NCBI GenBank assembly: GCA_937887565.1
Contig: CALABS010000010.1
Span: 1-64,000, forward strand
DNA from: an uncultured Rhodospirillaceae bacterium
GTDB lineage: Bacteria > Pseudomonadota > Alphaproteobacteria > Rhodospirillales > Magnetospirillaceae
Length of the DNA stretch: 64,000 nt
Direction of reading: 5' to 3'
Of the stretch, positions 8,196 through 21,335 are shown piece after piece. Within the stretch, counting starts at the first letter, position 1, and each line of letters starts with the position of its first letter. Made by a program: the position numbers and the translations under genes. The notes below the pieces were generated by a model. That model saw nothing but the letters and a program-made list of their open reading frames with translations, made no database searches and was not told the DNA's origin.

Positions 8196-9393
8196 GCGGC
8201 GGCAGGGCGACGGCACCCAGCCCGGCCGGGATGAGCAACGCCGTCCCATAGGCCTCGGGCGGCCAACCGCCGGCGGTCGCCGGCCACAGGCCGATGACCG
8301 CGCCGATCCCCCATTGCAGGCCGAAGGCGGCGACGAAGATGGCGAGGTTGAGGCTGGTGTTGACCCGACCGGCCATGCGGGCGGGAAATCCGTCGGTGAG
8401 GACGACGTAGCTCAGCGAGGAGGCCGTTCCCGTGAAGCCGTAGACGGCGCACAGCGCCACCGGCGCGACGATGACGCCCAAGGCCATGGCCAGGCCGGCC
8501 AGGCAGAACGTCGCCATGCCGGCGGCCGCCACCCGGATCGGCGGCACGCCCAACCGGCTCAGCCGTTCGGCGATGGCGCCGGTCAGCAGGAAGCCGGCCG
8601 CCATGGCGGCGGCCATCACCGTCAGCGCGGTCGCGGCGCGGTCGGCGTCCAGGCCGGCCACGTCGCGCAGCCACGGCCCGGCCCACAGGCCCTGGACCGC
8701 CATGAAGGCGCCCATGGCGACCGTGGCGGCCGGAGCGACCCGCCGGAACAGGGGGGAGGCGACGATCACCGCGATCTCGCGCATCTGGTCCGCCAGCGAG
8801 GTGCCGGCGGAGGGGTGGGGAAGGTCGCGACGCTCGGGCACGGCCAGGAACAGCCATGCCGCCGCCGTGACGGTCAGGCCGGACAGCAGCGCATGCACGC
8901 CCCGCCAGTCGGTGACCGCCAACGCCGCCTGGATCGGCGCCGCCGCCGCCGCCGCGCCCAGTCCGCCGGCCGACAGCACGATGCCGTTGACCAGCGCCAG
9001 CCGGTGGCGGGGAAACCACAGGATATTGGCCTTCAGCGCCGCCATCAGGCAGGCGGCGACGCCGAAGCCGACCAGGACGCGCCCGGCGATCAGGGCCGAT
9101 GCGCCTTCCGCCCGCGCCACCACCAGCGCGCCGGCCGCCGCCGCCAGCAGCAGCACCGCCTCGACCCGGCGCGGGCCGAAGCGGTCGAGGAGGATGCCCA
9201 GCGGTGGCTGGGCCGCCGCGAAGGCGAGGAAATAGGCGCCGGTCATCAGCCCGAGCTCGGCCGCCTCAAGGGAGATCGCGCGAGTGATCTCGGGCGCCAG
9301 GACGGCGTTGACGCTGCGGTAGAGGTAGGACAGGAAATAGCCGGCCGCGAATGGCAGCAGCACGCGGAGGGCGAGGTTGGGGGCGGTCGGCAT
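8161..9393 (-). CDS. MFS transporter
   Basis: The product is 410 residues from ATG 9393, with a weak GGTGA upstream. It shows the twelve-helix pattern of the major facilitator superfamily. Helix 1 begins LPFAAGYFLSYLYRSVNAVL, and the loop 2-3 signature is recognisable as GILLDRFGPRR. A central basic loop separates two six-helix halves. It resembles the nitrate/sugar-phosphate-like MFS group, but the substrate cannot be told from the sequence. It lies downstream of nifA on the same strand with a 70-bp gap and converges on the CoxG-like gene. Confidence 0.8.
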   Translation of the reverse strand: MPTAPNLALRVLLPFAAGYFLSYLYRSVNAVLAPEITRAISLEAAELGLMTGAYFLAFAAAQPPLGILLDRFGPRRVEAVLLLAAAAGALVVARAEGASALIAGRVLVGFGVAACLMAALKANILWFPRHRLALVNGIVLSAGGLGAAAAAAPIQAALAVTDWRGVHALLSGLTVTAAAWLFLAVPERRDLPHPSAGTSLADQMREIAVIVASPLFRRVAPAATVAMGAFMAVQGLWAGPWLRDVAGLDADRAATALTVMAAAMAAGFLLTGAIAERLSRLGVPPIRVAAAGMATFCLAGLAMALGVIVAPVALCAVYGFTGTASSLSYVVLTDGFPARMAGRVNTSLNLAIFVAAFGLQWGIGAVIGLWPATAGGWPPEAYGTALLIPAGLGAVALPPLMAAARKAPAG

Positions 9394-9464
9394 GCCGTCA
9401 CCATCGGTCAGGGCCCCCGGCGCGTCAACACCCCGCCCCGATACCGGGGCGGGGACGGAGCGAG

Positions 9465-11171
<1,707 letters not shown>

Positions 11172-11315
11172 GGTGTACCACCTTCCGGCATACCGTGCCG
11201 GTGTTGCGTCAGCCTCCCCTTTGCATTTTTTTTAATCATAATATCGCGATGCACAAAACCTTTCCACCCCCTGAGCGGGTGGGGCTGTGCTTTTCCCGCC
11301 GGCGGCCGCCGAAGG
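11172..11315 (-). promoter_or_regulatory. nifA upstream region
   Basis: This 144-bp gap contains a strikingly AT-rich patch (about 11226-11252, with a run of eight T on the plus strand) in an otherwise GC-rich window. This is probably where nifA transcription starts. I find no FNR/FixK palindrome or sigma-54 element. A small imperfect hairpin (about 11265-11282) may end the upstream transcript. Confidence 0.35.
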
Positions 11316-11558
11316 CTACTTTTCGTCGGGTCCCGGCAGGCGCAGGAACGGGTTGGCCTGGGCCAGCGCCATCCACGGCGACAGCATGGCCTGCGCCAGC
11401 CCCTGCCAGGCGGTGAAGGCGAGGGGGAGGGCCGAGCGCAGGTCGGGAGTGGCGGTCAGGTTGAGGCTCAGCATCTCGGCGGCGCCGTCCTCGGAGGCGC
11501 GGCGGACGACCTCGATGCGCAGGTTCGGCAAATCGCCGCTGATGCGGGTCTCGTCCAT
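11316..11558 (-). CDS. Small protein of unknown function upstream of nifA
   Basis: The product is 80 residues starting MDETRISGDLPNLRIEVVRR, with a CGGAG ribosome binding site about 8 bases before the ATG. It has no signal peptide or clear membrane helix. The second half is moderately hydrophobic and helical, containing FTAWQGLAQAMLSPWMALAQ. I do not recognise a family. It lies between the copper-protein-like gene and nifA on the same strand and could be co-transcribed with the former. Confidence 0.55.
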   Translation of the reverse strand: MDETRISGDLPNLRIEVVRRASEDGAAEMLSLNLTATPDLRSALPLAFTAWQGLAQAMLSPWMALAQANPFLRLPGPDEK

Positions 11559-11615
11559 GGCAGGCTCCGTTGTCGGGGAGGCGGACCGGGACGCCCGCGC
11601 TCCCTGGGTGGCGGT

Positions 11616-11939
11616 CTACAGCAGCTTGCGGCAGTTGGTGGCGGCGCGGCGGCAGGCCTCGGCGCATTGCTTCATGCGCAAATCCTCGCCGGAGAACGCT
11701 TCGCAGGCGTCCGCCGCCTTGTCGGCGATCTCGGCGGTGACCCGGCAGATGGATTGATGCTGACGCGAGCTGCGGAGCATGAAGTCGGTGGCGGTCTCGG
11801 TGATGTCGGCGGCGTCGAGCAGAAGCTGGATCAGCTCCCAGTCGGCCAGCTTGCCGCCCTGCTGCATGCCGTGGATGGCCGCCTCGGTCAGGCGGCGATG
11901 GGCGGTGTCGCAGGCGTCGATGCAGTCCTTCATGGCCAT
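11616..11939 (-). CDS. Four-helix-bundle copper-binding protein (DUF326/Csp-like)
   Basis: The product is 107 residues from ATG 11939, preceded by AGGAGG at about 10 bases. Seven cysteines at 6, 10, 65, 79, 92, 96 and 103, in the pattern CxxxC and CAEACRRAATNC, lie on predicted helices, as in the DUF326 family. Some members of that family (Csp proteins) store Cu(I) inside a four-helix bundle. No signal peptide is present, so it should be cytosolic. It is shorter in cysteines than the classic Csp copper stores. No copper exporter or CueR-type regulator is adjacent, so metal handling is inferred from family only. Confidence 0.75.
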   Translation of the reverse strand: MAMKDCIDACDTAHRRLTEAAIHGMQQGGKLADWELIQLLLDAADITETATDFMLRSSRQHQSICRVTAEIADKAADACEAFSGEDLRMKQCAEACRRAATNCRKLL

Positions 11940-12009
11940 GGGCTGGGTCCTCCTGTCGCGTCTCGAAACTCGTTCAACCCTGCAACCAATCCGCTGTTCC
12001 GTCAACGCG

Positions 12010-12036
12010 AAAGGCCCGGCGGCGGGCCGGGCCTTT
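12010..12036 (-). terminator. Terminator after livK
   Basis: An 11-bp perfect stem (AAAGGCCCGGC/GCCGGGCCTTT) with a 5-base loop lies just beyond the livK stop, with T residues at the stem base on the minus strand. It is symmetric and could act in both directions. Confidence 0.7.
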
Positions 12037-12062
12037 GCCAAGCAAAGCAAGGGGTTGCCTTG

Positions 12063-13163
12063 TCAATCCGCGTAGGCGTATTTGCCGTCCTTCCAAACAT
12101 ACATGACGTAGGTGGGGCCGACCACGTCGCCCTTGGCATCGAAGCCGATATTGCCGATGGCGGTGTCGAATTTGTTGTCGCGCAGCGCCTTGGCCACCTT
12201 CTTGAGTTCGGTGCCCTTGACCTTTTCCACCGCCTGGGCCCAGGCCTGGACGGTGGCGTAGGTGTAGAGCGTGTAGGCCTCGGGCTCGTAGTTCTGCGAG
12301 CGGAAATAGCTCACCAGTTCGGCGTTCTGGGGAAGCAGGCGCGGGTCGGGGCTGAAGGTCATCATGGTGCCCTGACCGGCCGGGCCGGTGATGGCCCAGT
12401 ATTCCTCGGTGACGATGGCGTCGCCGCCCATCAGCGCCGTCTTCATGCCCTGGTCGCGGAGCTGGCGGACGATCAGGCCGCCCTCGGTCTTGTAGCCGCC
12501 GAGGTAGAGGATGTCGACCTGGGCCGCCTTGGCCTTGGTGACCAGGGCGGAATAGTCCTTCTCGCCGGCGGTGATGGCCTCGTAGAAGGCCTCGGTGACG
12601 CCCTTGGCGTTGAGGTTCTTCTTGAACTCGTCGGCCAGGCCCTTGCCGTAGGCCGACTTGTCGTGGACGATCGCCACCTTCTTGCCCTTCAGATGGGCGG
12701 CGACGTATTCGGCGGCCACCTTGCCTTGGCTGTCGTCGCGGCCGCAGGTGCGGAACACGTTGGGCAGGCCGCGTTCGGTGAGGGTGGGGTTGGTCGAGGC
12801 CGGCGAGATCTGCAGGATGCCGTTCTCCAGATAGACCTCGGAGGCCGGGATCGACGACCCCGAGCAGAAGTGGCCGGCCACGAAGGCCACCTTCTTGGCC
12901 GACAACTCCTCGGCCACCGAGCGGGCCTGCTTGGGATCGCAGGCGTCGTCGCCGACGACCATGACCAGCTTCTGGCCGAGCACGCCGCCCTTGGCGTTGA
13001 TGTCGGCCACCACCTTCTCGGCCCCGCGCCGGAACTGTTCGCCGAACTGGGCCTCGGGGCCGGTCATCGGGCCGGCGACGCCGATCAGGATGTCGGCGCG
13101 GGCGCCGGCGGTGGCGGCCAAGAGCGCGGCGGCGGCGACCGCCAGGGTGTTGATCGTCCTCAT
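12063..13163 (-). CDS. livK: Branched-chain amino acid ABC transporter, substrate-binding protein
   Basis: The product is 366 residues from ATG 13163, with AGGGAGGA upstream. A Sec signal peptide of about 23 residues ends AGARA before DILIGVAGPMTG, the usual start of mature Leu/Ile/Val-binding proteins. The family-typical GDDACDPKQA, ISPASTNPTLT and a ligand-pocket DKSAYGKGLADEFK are visible. It acts in the periplasm and delivers ligand to LivHMGF, encoded immediately upstream on the same strand. The gap to the preceding small membrane protein gene is about 76 bp, and a strong terminator follows. The exact substrate (amino acids, amides or related compounds) cannot be fixed from sequence. Confidence 0.9.
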   Translation of the reverse strand: MRTINTLAVAAAALLAATAGARADILIGVAGPMTGPEAQFGEQFRRGAEKVVADINAKGGVLGQKLVMVVGDDACDPKQARSVAEELSAKKVAFVAGHFCSGSSIPASEVYLENGILQISPASTNPTLTERGLPNVFRTCGRDDSQGKVAAEYVAAHLKGKKVAIVHDKSAYGKGLADEFKKNLNAKGVTEAFYEAITAGEKDYSALVTKAKAAQVDILYLGGYKTEGGLIVRQLRDQGMKTALMGGDAIVTEEYWAITGPAGQGTMMTFSPDPRLLPQNAELVSYFRSQNYEPEAYTLYTYATVQAWAQAVEKVKGTELKKVAKALRDNKFDTAIGNIGFDAKGDVVGPTYVMYVWKDGKYAYAD

Positions 13164-13239
13164 CTCCCATTGTCCTCCCTGTACAGGTTCATGGTCCCCG
13201 GTCGGCGATCCTATCACATGCCTGTTTTTCGGCCACTGC

Positions 13240-13577
13240 CTACCGATGATGCATACCTTTCTCGCGCCAGCCGAACAGGCCGTCGCGGTCGTAGAGCCAA
13301 GGATACTGGTCCACCATCTTCTTGGCCTGGGTCAGGCGATAGGCGGCCAGGGCGATGGCCACCAGGACGGCGGCATCCAGCCCGAAGGCAGCCGGCGACA
13401 GCAGCGAACCACCGAACAGGGCGAAGGCCAGGAAGCGATCCGCGACCGCCAGCAGCAGCCCGTACGGCACCGCCAGCCCCGCCGGCCGCCAGGTGGCGGC
13501 CAGCGCCTGGCCGGTCATGAAGGCGCAGCCGCCCATGAAGACCAGCGTCAGGCCGATGAAGACCGGAACGGAATCGA

Positions 13578-13581
<4 letters not shown>
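13240..13581 (-). CDS. Small membrane protein of the liv operon (DUF6867-like)
   Basis: The product is 113 residues with three hydrophobic segments (about 5-30, 38-60 and 63-83) and a polar C-terminus containing KKMVDQYPWLYDRDGLFGWREKG. I believe this is the family catalogued as DUF6867, seen with liv transporters in alphaproteobacteria, but I am recalling rather than checking this. Its ATG overlaps the livF stop (ATGA), so it is translationally coupled to the ABC subunits. A role as an accessory membrane subunit of the transporter is a reasonable inference. Confidence 0.65.
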
Positions 13582-16403
<2,822 letters not shown>

Positions 16404-16404
16404 C

Positions 16405-17319
16405 TCAGATCTTCTCCACCTCGGGCCGGCCCAACAGGCCGGTGGGCCGGAACAGCAGCACCAGCACGAGGATCGAGAAAGCGGCAACGTCCTTGTATTC
16501 GATGGAGAAATAGCCCGACCAGAAGGCCTCGATCAGCCCGATCAACAGGCCTCCCAGCATGGCGCCGGGCAGGCTGCCGATGCCGCCCAGGACGGCGGCG
16601 GTAAAGGCTTTGATGCCGGCCAGGAAGCCGATGTAGAAGTCGATGACGCCGTAATAGAGCGTGACCATGAACCCGGCGACGGCGGCCAGCGCGGCGCCCA
16701 TGACGAAGGTCGTCGAAATGGTCTTGTCCACGTCCACTCCCAGCAGCGCCGCCATCTTCATGTCCTGCTCGGTGGCGCGCTGGGCGCGGCCCAGGGCGGT
16801 GCGGGCGATGACGAAGGTGAAGACGGCCATCAGCGTCACCGTCAGCGCCACGATGACGATCTGGAGGTAGGACAGGTGGACGCTGAAGGTTTCGCCCTCC
16901 AGCAGGGTGAAGCCGCCCCGGAACACCGGCGGCAGCGGCTTGACCCGCGCCCCCTGGCTCAGCTGGGCGAAGTTCTGCAGCACGATGGACATCCCGATGG
17001 CCGAGATCAGCGGCGCCAGCCGGGGGGCGCCGCGCAGCGGGCGATAGGCCACCCGCTCCACCGCCCAGCCCCACAGCGCCGTGAACAGCATGGTCGCCAG
17101 CAGCGCCACCATCAGCCCCACGGCGACGCCGCCACCGCCGATGGTGGTGGCGGCCAGATAGGCGATCAGGGAGATGAACGCGCCAAGCATGTAAATTTCG
17201 CCATGCGCGAAATTGATCATGCCGATGATTCCGTAGACCATCGTGTAGCCGATGGCGATCAGTCCGTAGATCGCGCCCAGCGTCAATCCGTTGATCAATT
17301 GCTGGAGGAAGTACTCCAT
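16405..17319 (-). CDS. livH: Branched-chain amino acid ABC transporter permease LivH
   Basis: This 304-residue protein is the first gene of the operon. It starts MEYFLQQLINGLTLGAIYGL, the canonical LivH N-terminus, followed by INFAHGEIYMLGAF. The coupling motif GRAQRATEQDMKMAALLGVD is present. There are eight or so membrane helices. It forms the inner-membrane channel with LivM. The promoter should lie in 17320-17471, shared with the divergent unknown gene. Confidence 0.93.
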   Translation of the reverse strand: MEYFLQQLINGLTLGAIYGLIAIGYTMVYGIIGMINFAHGEIYMLGAFISLIAYLAATTIGGGGVAVGLMVALLATMLFTALWGWAVERVAYRPLRGAPRLAPLISAIGMSIVLQNFAQLSQGARVKPLPPVFRGGFTLLEGETFSVHLSYLQIVIVALTVTLMAVFTFVIARTALGRAQRATEQDMKMAALLGVDVDKTISTTFVMGAALAAVAGFMVTLYYGVIDFYIGFLAGIKAFTAAVLGGIGSLPGAMLGGLLIGLIEAFWSGYFSIEYKDVAAFSILVLVLLFRPTGLLGRPEVEKI

Positions 17320-17471
17320 TCACCCACCCTGGCCGACCCGCTTCACTTGTCGGGATTGAAGAAACCTACTCGCAGGGGCGGCCAAGTCAACCATCATCGC
17401 CGGGACATCGACGAAAGCGGTGCCGGGTCCCAGGTTCTTTGCTATCCTTGCGATCGAGGGGAGTGAAAGCC

Positions 17472-18461
17472 ATGACAGCGGCCGGCAGCGACGACGTCAT
17501 CCGCATCCGGATCGATACCGCGCAGGTGGTGCGGGAATTCCTCGACCTGCTCGCCGCCCAGGCGGCGGAGGGCGAGACCCGTGCCCCGGCCAAGCCGCGG
17601 ACGACCGCGGTCTACCGCGAACTCGCCCCCTACCGCCTAGTCGAATACAACTACGTCGACGACGGCGTGGGGGAGGTGGAGGGGGCCTTCATCGGCCTTC
17701 CCGACGGAACCGTCTATCCCGCTGGCGACGAGCTTCCCGAGGAGGCGGTGGACAGGCTGACCGCCGGGTCGGTGCCCGGCCTTCCCCCGGTCTACGTCTA
17801 TGTCGTCCTGGAGCGTCCCGCCGAGGCGGCCGCCATCGACCGTTTCCTGGCGGCGCTGTCGTCCCATGTGGGGACCGCGCTGGTGGGAGTGTTCCGCGAC
17901 GGCGACGGAATGGCCGCCCGGGCCTATGCCGACGACGGGCTCTCGCCGGTCTCCCCAGGGTTGCTCGACGCCCAGGTGGCCAGGGCCCGCATCGAGACCG
18001 GCCTCCACGTGACCAAGGCGGACCTGATGCGGCGGTTCCAGGCCAGCTCCAACGCCGCCGACGGGCGTGCCTTCGCCTGTGTCGCCTACGGCTTCGCCAA
18101 GCATGTGGCGGAATTCACCGGCCCCCGCGAGCGGGATGAATTCGTGCTGTGGACGCGCCTGTTGTCGAACTGGATGCATACCCACCGCGTCGACTGGCCC
18201 GAGCTCGGCTTGTCCGAGATCTTCCGGCCGGCCGAGCCGGTGGTGGCGCCGCGCGCCGGCATCGTCACCACGCCGGTGGCGGCGCCCGGCCAGTACCAGG
18301 GCGGGCGCGCCTGGCGGGCCTATGGCGGCGACGATGCGGCGTCGGCGCGGGGGCTGGTCGACAAGGGGCTGGCGGCTGGTTACTGGGGCTACGTGCAATC
18401 GGCCATCGACGCCAACGAGAGCGGTGCCGAGCACGTGGACGGTTGGCTGGTGCGGGGGTGA
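17472..18461 (+). CDS. Protein of unknown function (329 aa)
   Basis: It starts at ATG 17472 after a GAGGGGAG ribosome binding site. The product is soluble, with no signal peptide or membrane helix. It has an acidic, Ala-rich N-terminal half, with YRLVEYNYVDDGVGEVEGAF, and a central helical stretch. A Trp/Tyr-containing C-terminal segment (GGRAWRAYGGDDAASARGL and YWGYVQSAIDANESG) could be a small separate domain. I do not recognise a family. It is divergent from livH and converges on the response regulator gene, with an inverted repeat at 18470-18493 between them. Confidence 0.6.
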   Translation: MTAAGSDDVIRIRIDTAQVVREFLDLLAAQAAEGETRAPAKPRTTAVYRELAPYRLVEYNYVDDGVGEVEGAFIGLPDGTVYPAGDELPEEAVDRLTAGSVPGLPPVYVYVVLERPAEAAAIDRFLAALSSHVGTALVGVFRDGDGMAARAYADDGLSPVSPGLLDAQVARARIETGLHVTKADLMRRFQASSNAADGRAFACVAYGFAKHVAEFTGPRERDEFVLWTRLLSNWMHTHRVDWPELGLSEIFRPAEPVVAPRAGIVTTPVAAPGQYQGGRAWRAYGGDDAASARGLVDKGLAAGYWGYVQSAIDANESGAEHVDGWLVRG

Positions 18462-18469
18462 GCATGCCC

Positions 18470-18493
18470 TTCCCCCATGCGGAGCATGGGGAA
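18470..18493. terminator. Hairpin between convergent genes
   Basis: A 10-bp stem with one bulged C (TTCCCC(C)ATGC/GCATGGGGAA) and a 3-base loop lies between the unknown gene and the response regulator gene. There is no T tract, so terminator function is tentative. Confidence 0.4.
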
Positions 18494-18501
18494 TGAGGGA
18501 A

Positions 18502-18873
18502 TCACGTCAGCGCCGATTCCACCGCCGCCAGCAGGGTGTCGACCTCGAAGGGCTTTTCCAGTACCGCCACGGCGCCGAGGCGGCGGGCGGTTTCCAGGCC
18601 CTGGGCCTTTTCCATGCGGGCGCTGCCGCCGGAGATGGCGATGATGCGAGCCTCGGGCTGCATGGACTGGATTTCCAGGATGGCCTGAATGCCGTCCATC
18701 TCGGGCATGATGATGTCGGTGATGATGACGTCGAAGGCGGTGCCGTCGGCGACGATCTCGCAGGCCTGGACGCCGTTGTCGGCGGTGACGACCTCATGGC
18801 CGGCGGCGCCTAGCACGTCGACCAGCGAATCGCGCATCAAGCGGGTGTCCTCGACGATCAGGATGCGGCCCAT
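18502..18873 (-). CDS. Single-domain response regulator (CheY-like)
   Basis: The product is 123 residues from ATG 18873 after a GGGGGGAG ribosome binding site. It is a receiver domain only: acidic pair Glu8-Asp9, phospho-acceptor Asp53 in ITDIIMPEMDG, and Lys in EKPFEVDTL. It lies 25 bp downstream of a PAS histidine kinase gene and is very probably that kinase's partner. With no output domain, it must act by protein contact or as a phosphorelay intermediate. It is not the cheY of the main chemotaxis cluster (31138-31503). Confidence 0.88.
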   Translation of the reverse strand: MGRILIVEDTRLMRDSLVDVLGAAGHEVVTADNGVQACEIVADGTAFDVIITDIIMPEMDGIQAILEIQSMQPEARIIAISGGSARMEKAQGLETARRLGAVAVLEKPFEVDTLLAAVESALT

Positions 18874-18898
18874 GGGACTTCTCCCCCCTTCGCAATCT

Positions 18899-21250
18899 TC
18901 ATGAGGTGATATCCCGAATCGCCTCGGGCGGCAAGACGGGCAGGACGATGTGGAACTCGGTTCCCCCGCCCGGTTCGGAGTCCACCGCGACCGCACCGCC
19001 CATGGCCTTGACGATTCCCTGGACCACCGACAGGCCCAGGCCGGTGCCCTGGCCGACCGGCTTGGTGGTGAAGAACGGATCGAAGACCTTGGCGACGGTT
19101 TCCGGCGTCATCCCGTGGCCGCTGTCGCCGATGGTGATCCGCACGTGGTCGGCCAGCGGGTCCAGGTCCTTGAAGGGATTGGCTCGACCCTCACCGCGAC
19201 GGGGCGGCGCCAGCGTTCCGGCTGGAACGGTGTCCAGGGCCAGCAGCAGCGATCCGTGGCCGTCCATGGCGTCGCGGGCGTTGTTGACCAGGTTGAGCAG
19301 CATCTGGGTGATCTGGCCGCCGTCGCCGGTGATCATGGCGGTTTCCGGCCGGACCCGGGTCTCCACCTTGACGGTGGGCGGCAGGATCGACGCCGCCAGC
19401 CCGGCGAACTGCACGAATACCGGCACGAGGTCCACCGCCCCCAGGGTCTTCTGCTCCTTGCGGCAATAGGCCAGGACGTTGCGGACGATGTCGCGGCCGT
19501 GCTTTGCGGCCTCGATGATGCGGCCGACCCGGTCCTGGTTGCGCTCGTCCAACTGGGCGGTGCGGCCGACCATCTCGGCCGCCATCAGGATGGGGCCCAG
19601 CATGTTGTTGAGTTCGTGGGCCACGCCGCCCGCCAGCCGTCCCAGGGCCTCCAGCTTGTGGCCCTCCTGAAGGGCGAATTCCAACTGGCGGCGTTCCTCG
19701 GCGGCGCGGGTGACCTCGGTAACGTCCTCGATCAGGAACAGCAGCGACGGGTCGGGATCGTCGCGCCGGGCCGAGAACTGGGTTCCGGTTACCCGCCAGT
19801 GGCGCTCGCGGCCGTCGGGCAGGCGGGGATCATGGACGAAGCAGAACGAGTCGCCGGTGGCCGGCAGGTTGCCCCGGGTCGGCAGGTGGCCGTCCACGAA
19901 GCGCTGGATGGTCTGGCCGACCAATTCCTCGCCGGCCAGTCCGCACATGGTCTGGAAGGCGGGGTTGACCTGCTGGATGGTGCCATCGAGGCGGGCCACC
20001 ACGATGCCCAGGCTGGCCGCGGCGAAGGCGAGACGCAGGCGCTCCTCGCTCTCGCGGATGGCGGCCTCGGCCTTCATCCGCTCCTCGATCTCCTCGGTGA
20101 CGTCGAGCAGCAGGCCGTCCCAGACGATGATGTTGTCGCGGCGGCGGGGGCGCGACTGGCCGCGCAGCCAGCGCACGCGCCCGTCGCGGCCGATCACCCG
20201 CACATCCTCGCGCACCGGCTCCAGGGTCTCCGCCGACACCAGCAGCGAGGCCAGCAGGCGTTCGCGGTCCTCGTCGACCATGGTGTCGAACAGGATGGCC
20301 GAATCGAAGACGATGTCCGACGGCTCGCAGCCGAGGATTTCCTCGATGCCTTCCGAGACATAGGGATAGGCGAAGGTGCCGTCGGGGTCGAGCACCCGTT
20401 GGAACACCACGCCGGGCAGGTTGGCGGCGATCGAGCGCAGGCGGCGCTCGCTTTCCTCCAGCATCAACTCGGTGGCCTTGCGTCGGGTGATGTCGCGGCC
20501 GATGACGATCAACGACAGCCGGCCGTCCGAGCGCACCTCGGACACGGTCATCTCGAACGGCAGCAGGGTGCCGTCCTTGCGGCGGGCGGTCACCTCCTGG
20601 GTGCCGCGCGGAAAGCACTGCACCACTTCTCCGGCCTGGCATTCCGACAGCTGCCCGGGCGCGCAGACGGGGCAGGCGTGATCCAGCAGGTCCGACAGGC
20701 AGCGCCCCAGCAGGTCCTCCAGCGTCCAGCCGAACAGGCGCTCGGTGGCGGCGTTGACCCAGTCGATGCCGTTGCGGGCATCCAGCGTCAGGATGCAGTC
20801 CTCGGCATGGTCCATCACCGTCTGGAACTGATGCTCGGCCCGCATCCACGGGCTGATGTCGATCCAGGCGCCGTCCCAGGCGATGGTGCCGTCATCCTCG
20901 CGCACCGGCGCCGACGAGCCCCGGAACCAGCGGGTTTCCCCTTCGGCGGTGACGGCGCGGAAAGCCTCGATGCAGCGCCCCATGGTCAGCGCCGACCGCT
21001 GGATGGCCACCACGTGGGCATCGCGGTCGGCCCAGTGCACGGCGTTCAGCGCGCCTCGGCTTGAAACCGTCATCTCGTCGGGAAAGAAGCCGAAGATCTC
21101 GGCCACGTTGTCCGACATCCACGGGTAGCGGATCTCGCCGTCGGCGCTCATGGTCCGGCGGAACACCACGCAGGACAGGTCGGCCAGCACGTCGATCAGG
21201 CGCGGCGGAAACAGCGAGCCGGGATCGGAGGGCGGGGCGGCTGGGAGCAT
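18899..21250 (-). CDS. Cytoplasmic multi-PAS histidine kinase
   Basis: This 783-residue protein has no membrane segment. Four PAS domains (about 15-135, 140-265, 275-395 and 405-525) carry typical features such as WFRGSSAPVREDDG, FGWTLEDLLGR and DGRVRWLRGQSRP. The second has a Cys cluster, CPVCAPGQLSECQ, that might hold a cofactor or metal. HisKA follows with the phospho-acceptor His in GGVAHELNNMLGPI, then HATPase with N box NLVNNARDAMDG, GDSGHGM and GTGLGLSVVQGIV. It phosphorylates the CheY-like regulator encoded next to it. The signal is unknown; multiple soluble PAS domains suggest redox, energy or light sensing. Confidence 0.88.
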   Translation of the reverse strand: MLPAAPPSDPGSLFPPRLIDVLADLSCVVFRRTMSADGEIRYPWMSDNVAEIFGFFPDEMTVSSRGALNAVHWADRDAHVVAIQRSALTMGRCIEAFRAVTAEGETRWFRGSSAPVREDDGTIAWDGAWIDISPWMRAEHQFQTVMDHAEDCILTLDARNGIDWVNAATERLFGWTLEDLLGRCLSDLLDHACPVCAPGQLSECQAGEVVQCFPRGTQEVTARRKDGTLLPFEMTVSEVRSDGRLSLIVIGRDITRRKATELMLEESERRLRSIAANLPGVVFQRVLDPDGTFAYPYVSEGIEEILGCEPSDIVFDSAILFDTMVDEDRERLLASLLVSAETLEPVREDVRVIGRDGRVRWLRGQSRPRRRDNIIVWDGLLLDVTEEIEERMKAEAAIRESEERLRLAFAAASLGIVVARLDGTIQQVNPAFQTMCGLAGEELVGQTIQRFVDGHLPTRGNLPATGDSFCFVHDPRLPDGRERHWRVTGTQFSARRDDPDPSLLFLIEDVTEVTRAAEERRQLEFALQEGHKLEALGRLAGGVAHELNNMLGPILMAAEMVGRTAQLDERNQDRVGRIIEAAKHGRDIVRNVLAYCRKEQKTLGAVDLVPVFVQFAGLAASILPPTVKVETRVRPETAMITGDGGQITQMLLNLVNNARDAMDGHGSLLLALDTVPAGTLAPPRRGEGRANPFKDLDPLADHVRITIGDSGHGMTPETVAKVFDPFFTTKPVGQGTGLGLSVVQGIVKAMGGAVAVDSEPGGGTEFHIVLPVLPPEAIRDITS

Positions 21251-21335
21251 GGCGGCTTTCGCGCGACGGAGGAATCGACCTGCGGGTCAGATGGTGTAGC
21301 ATGCGCGCGGAGGGCAGGGAACGAGGGAAACGCGG

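Noticed and set aside
11172..11315. FNR/FixK box or sigma-54 promoter upstream of nifA
   Set aside because: The AT-rich patch invites it, but I could not find TTGAT-N4-ATCAA or the TGGCAC-N5-TTGC pattern on either strand.
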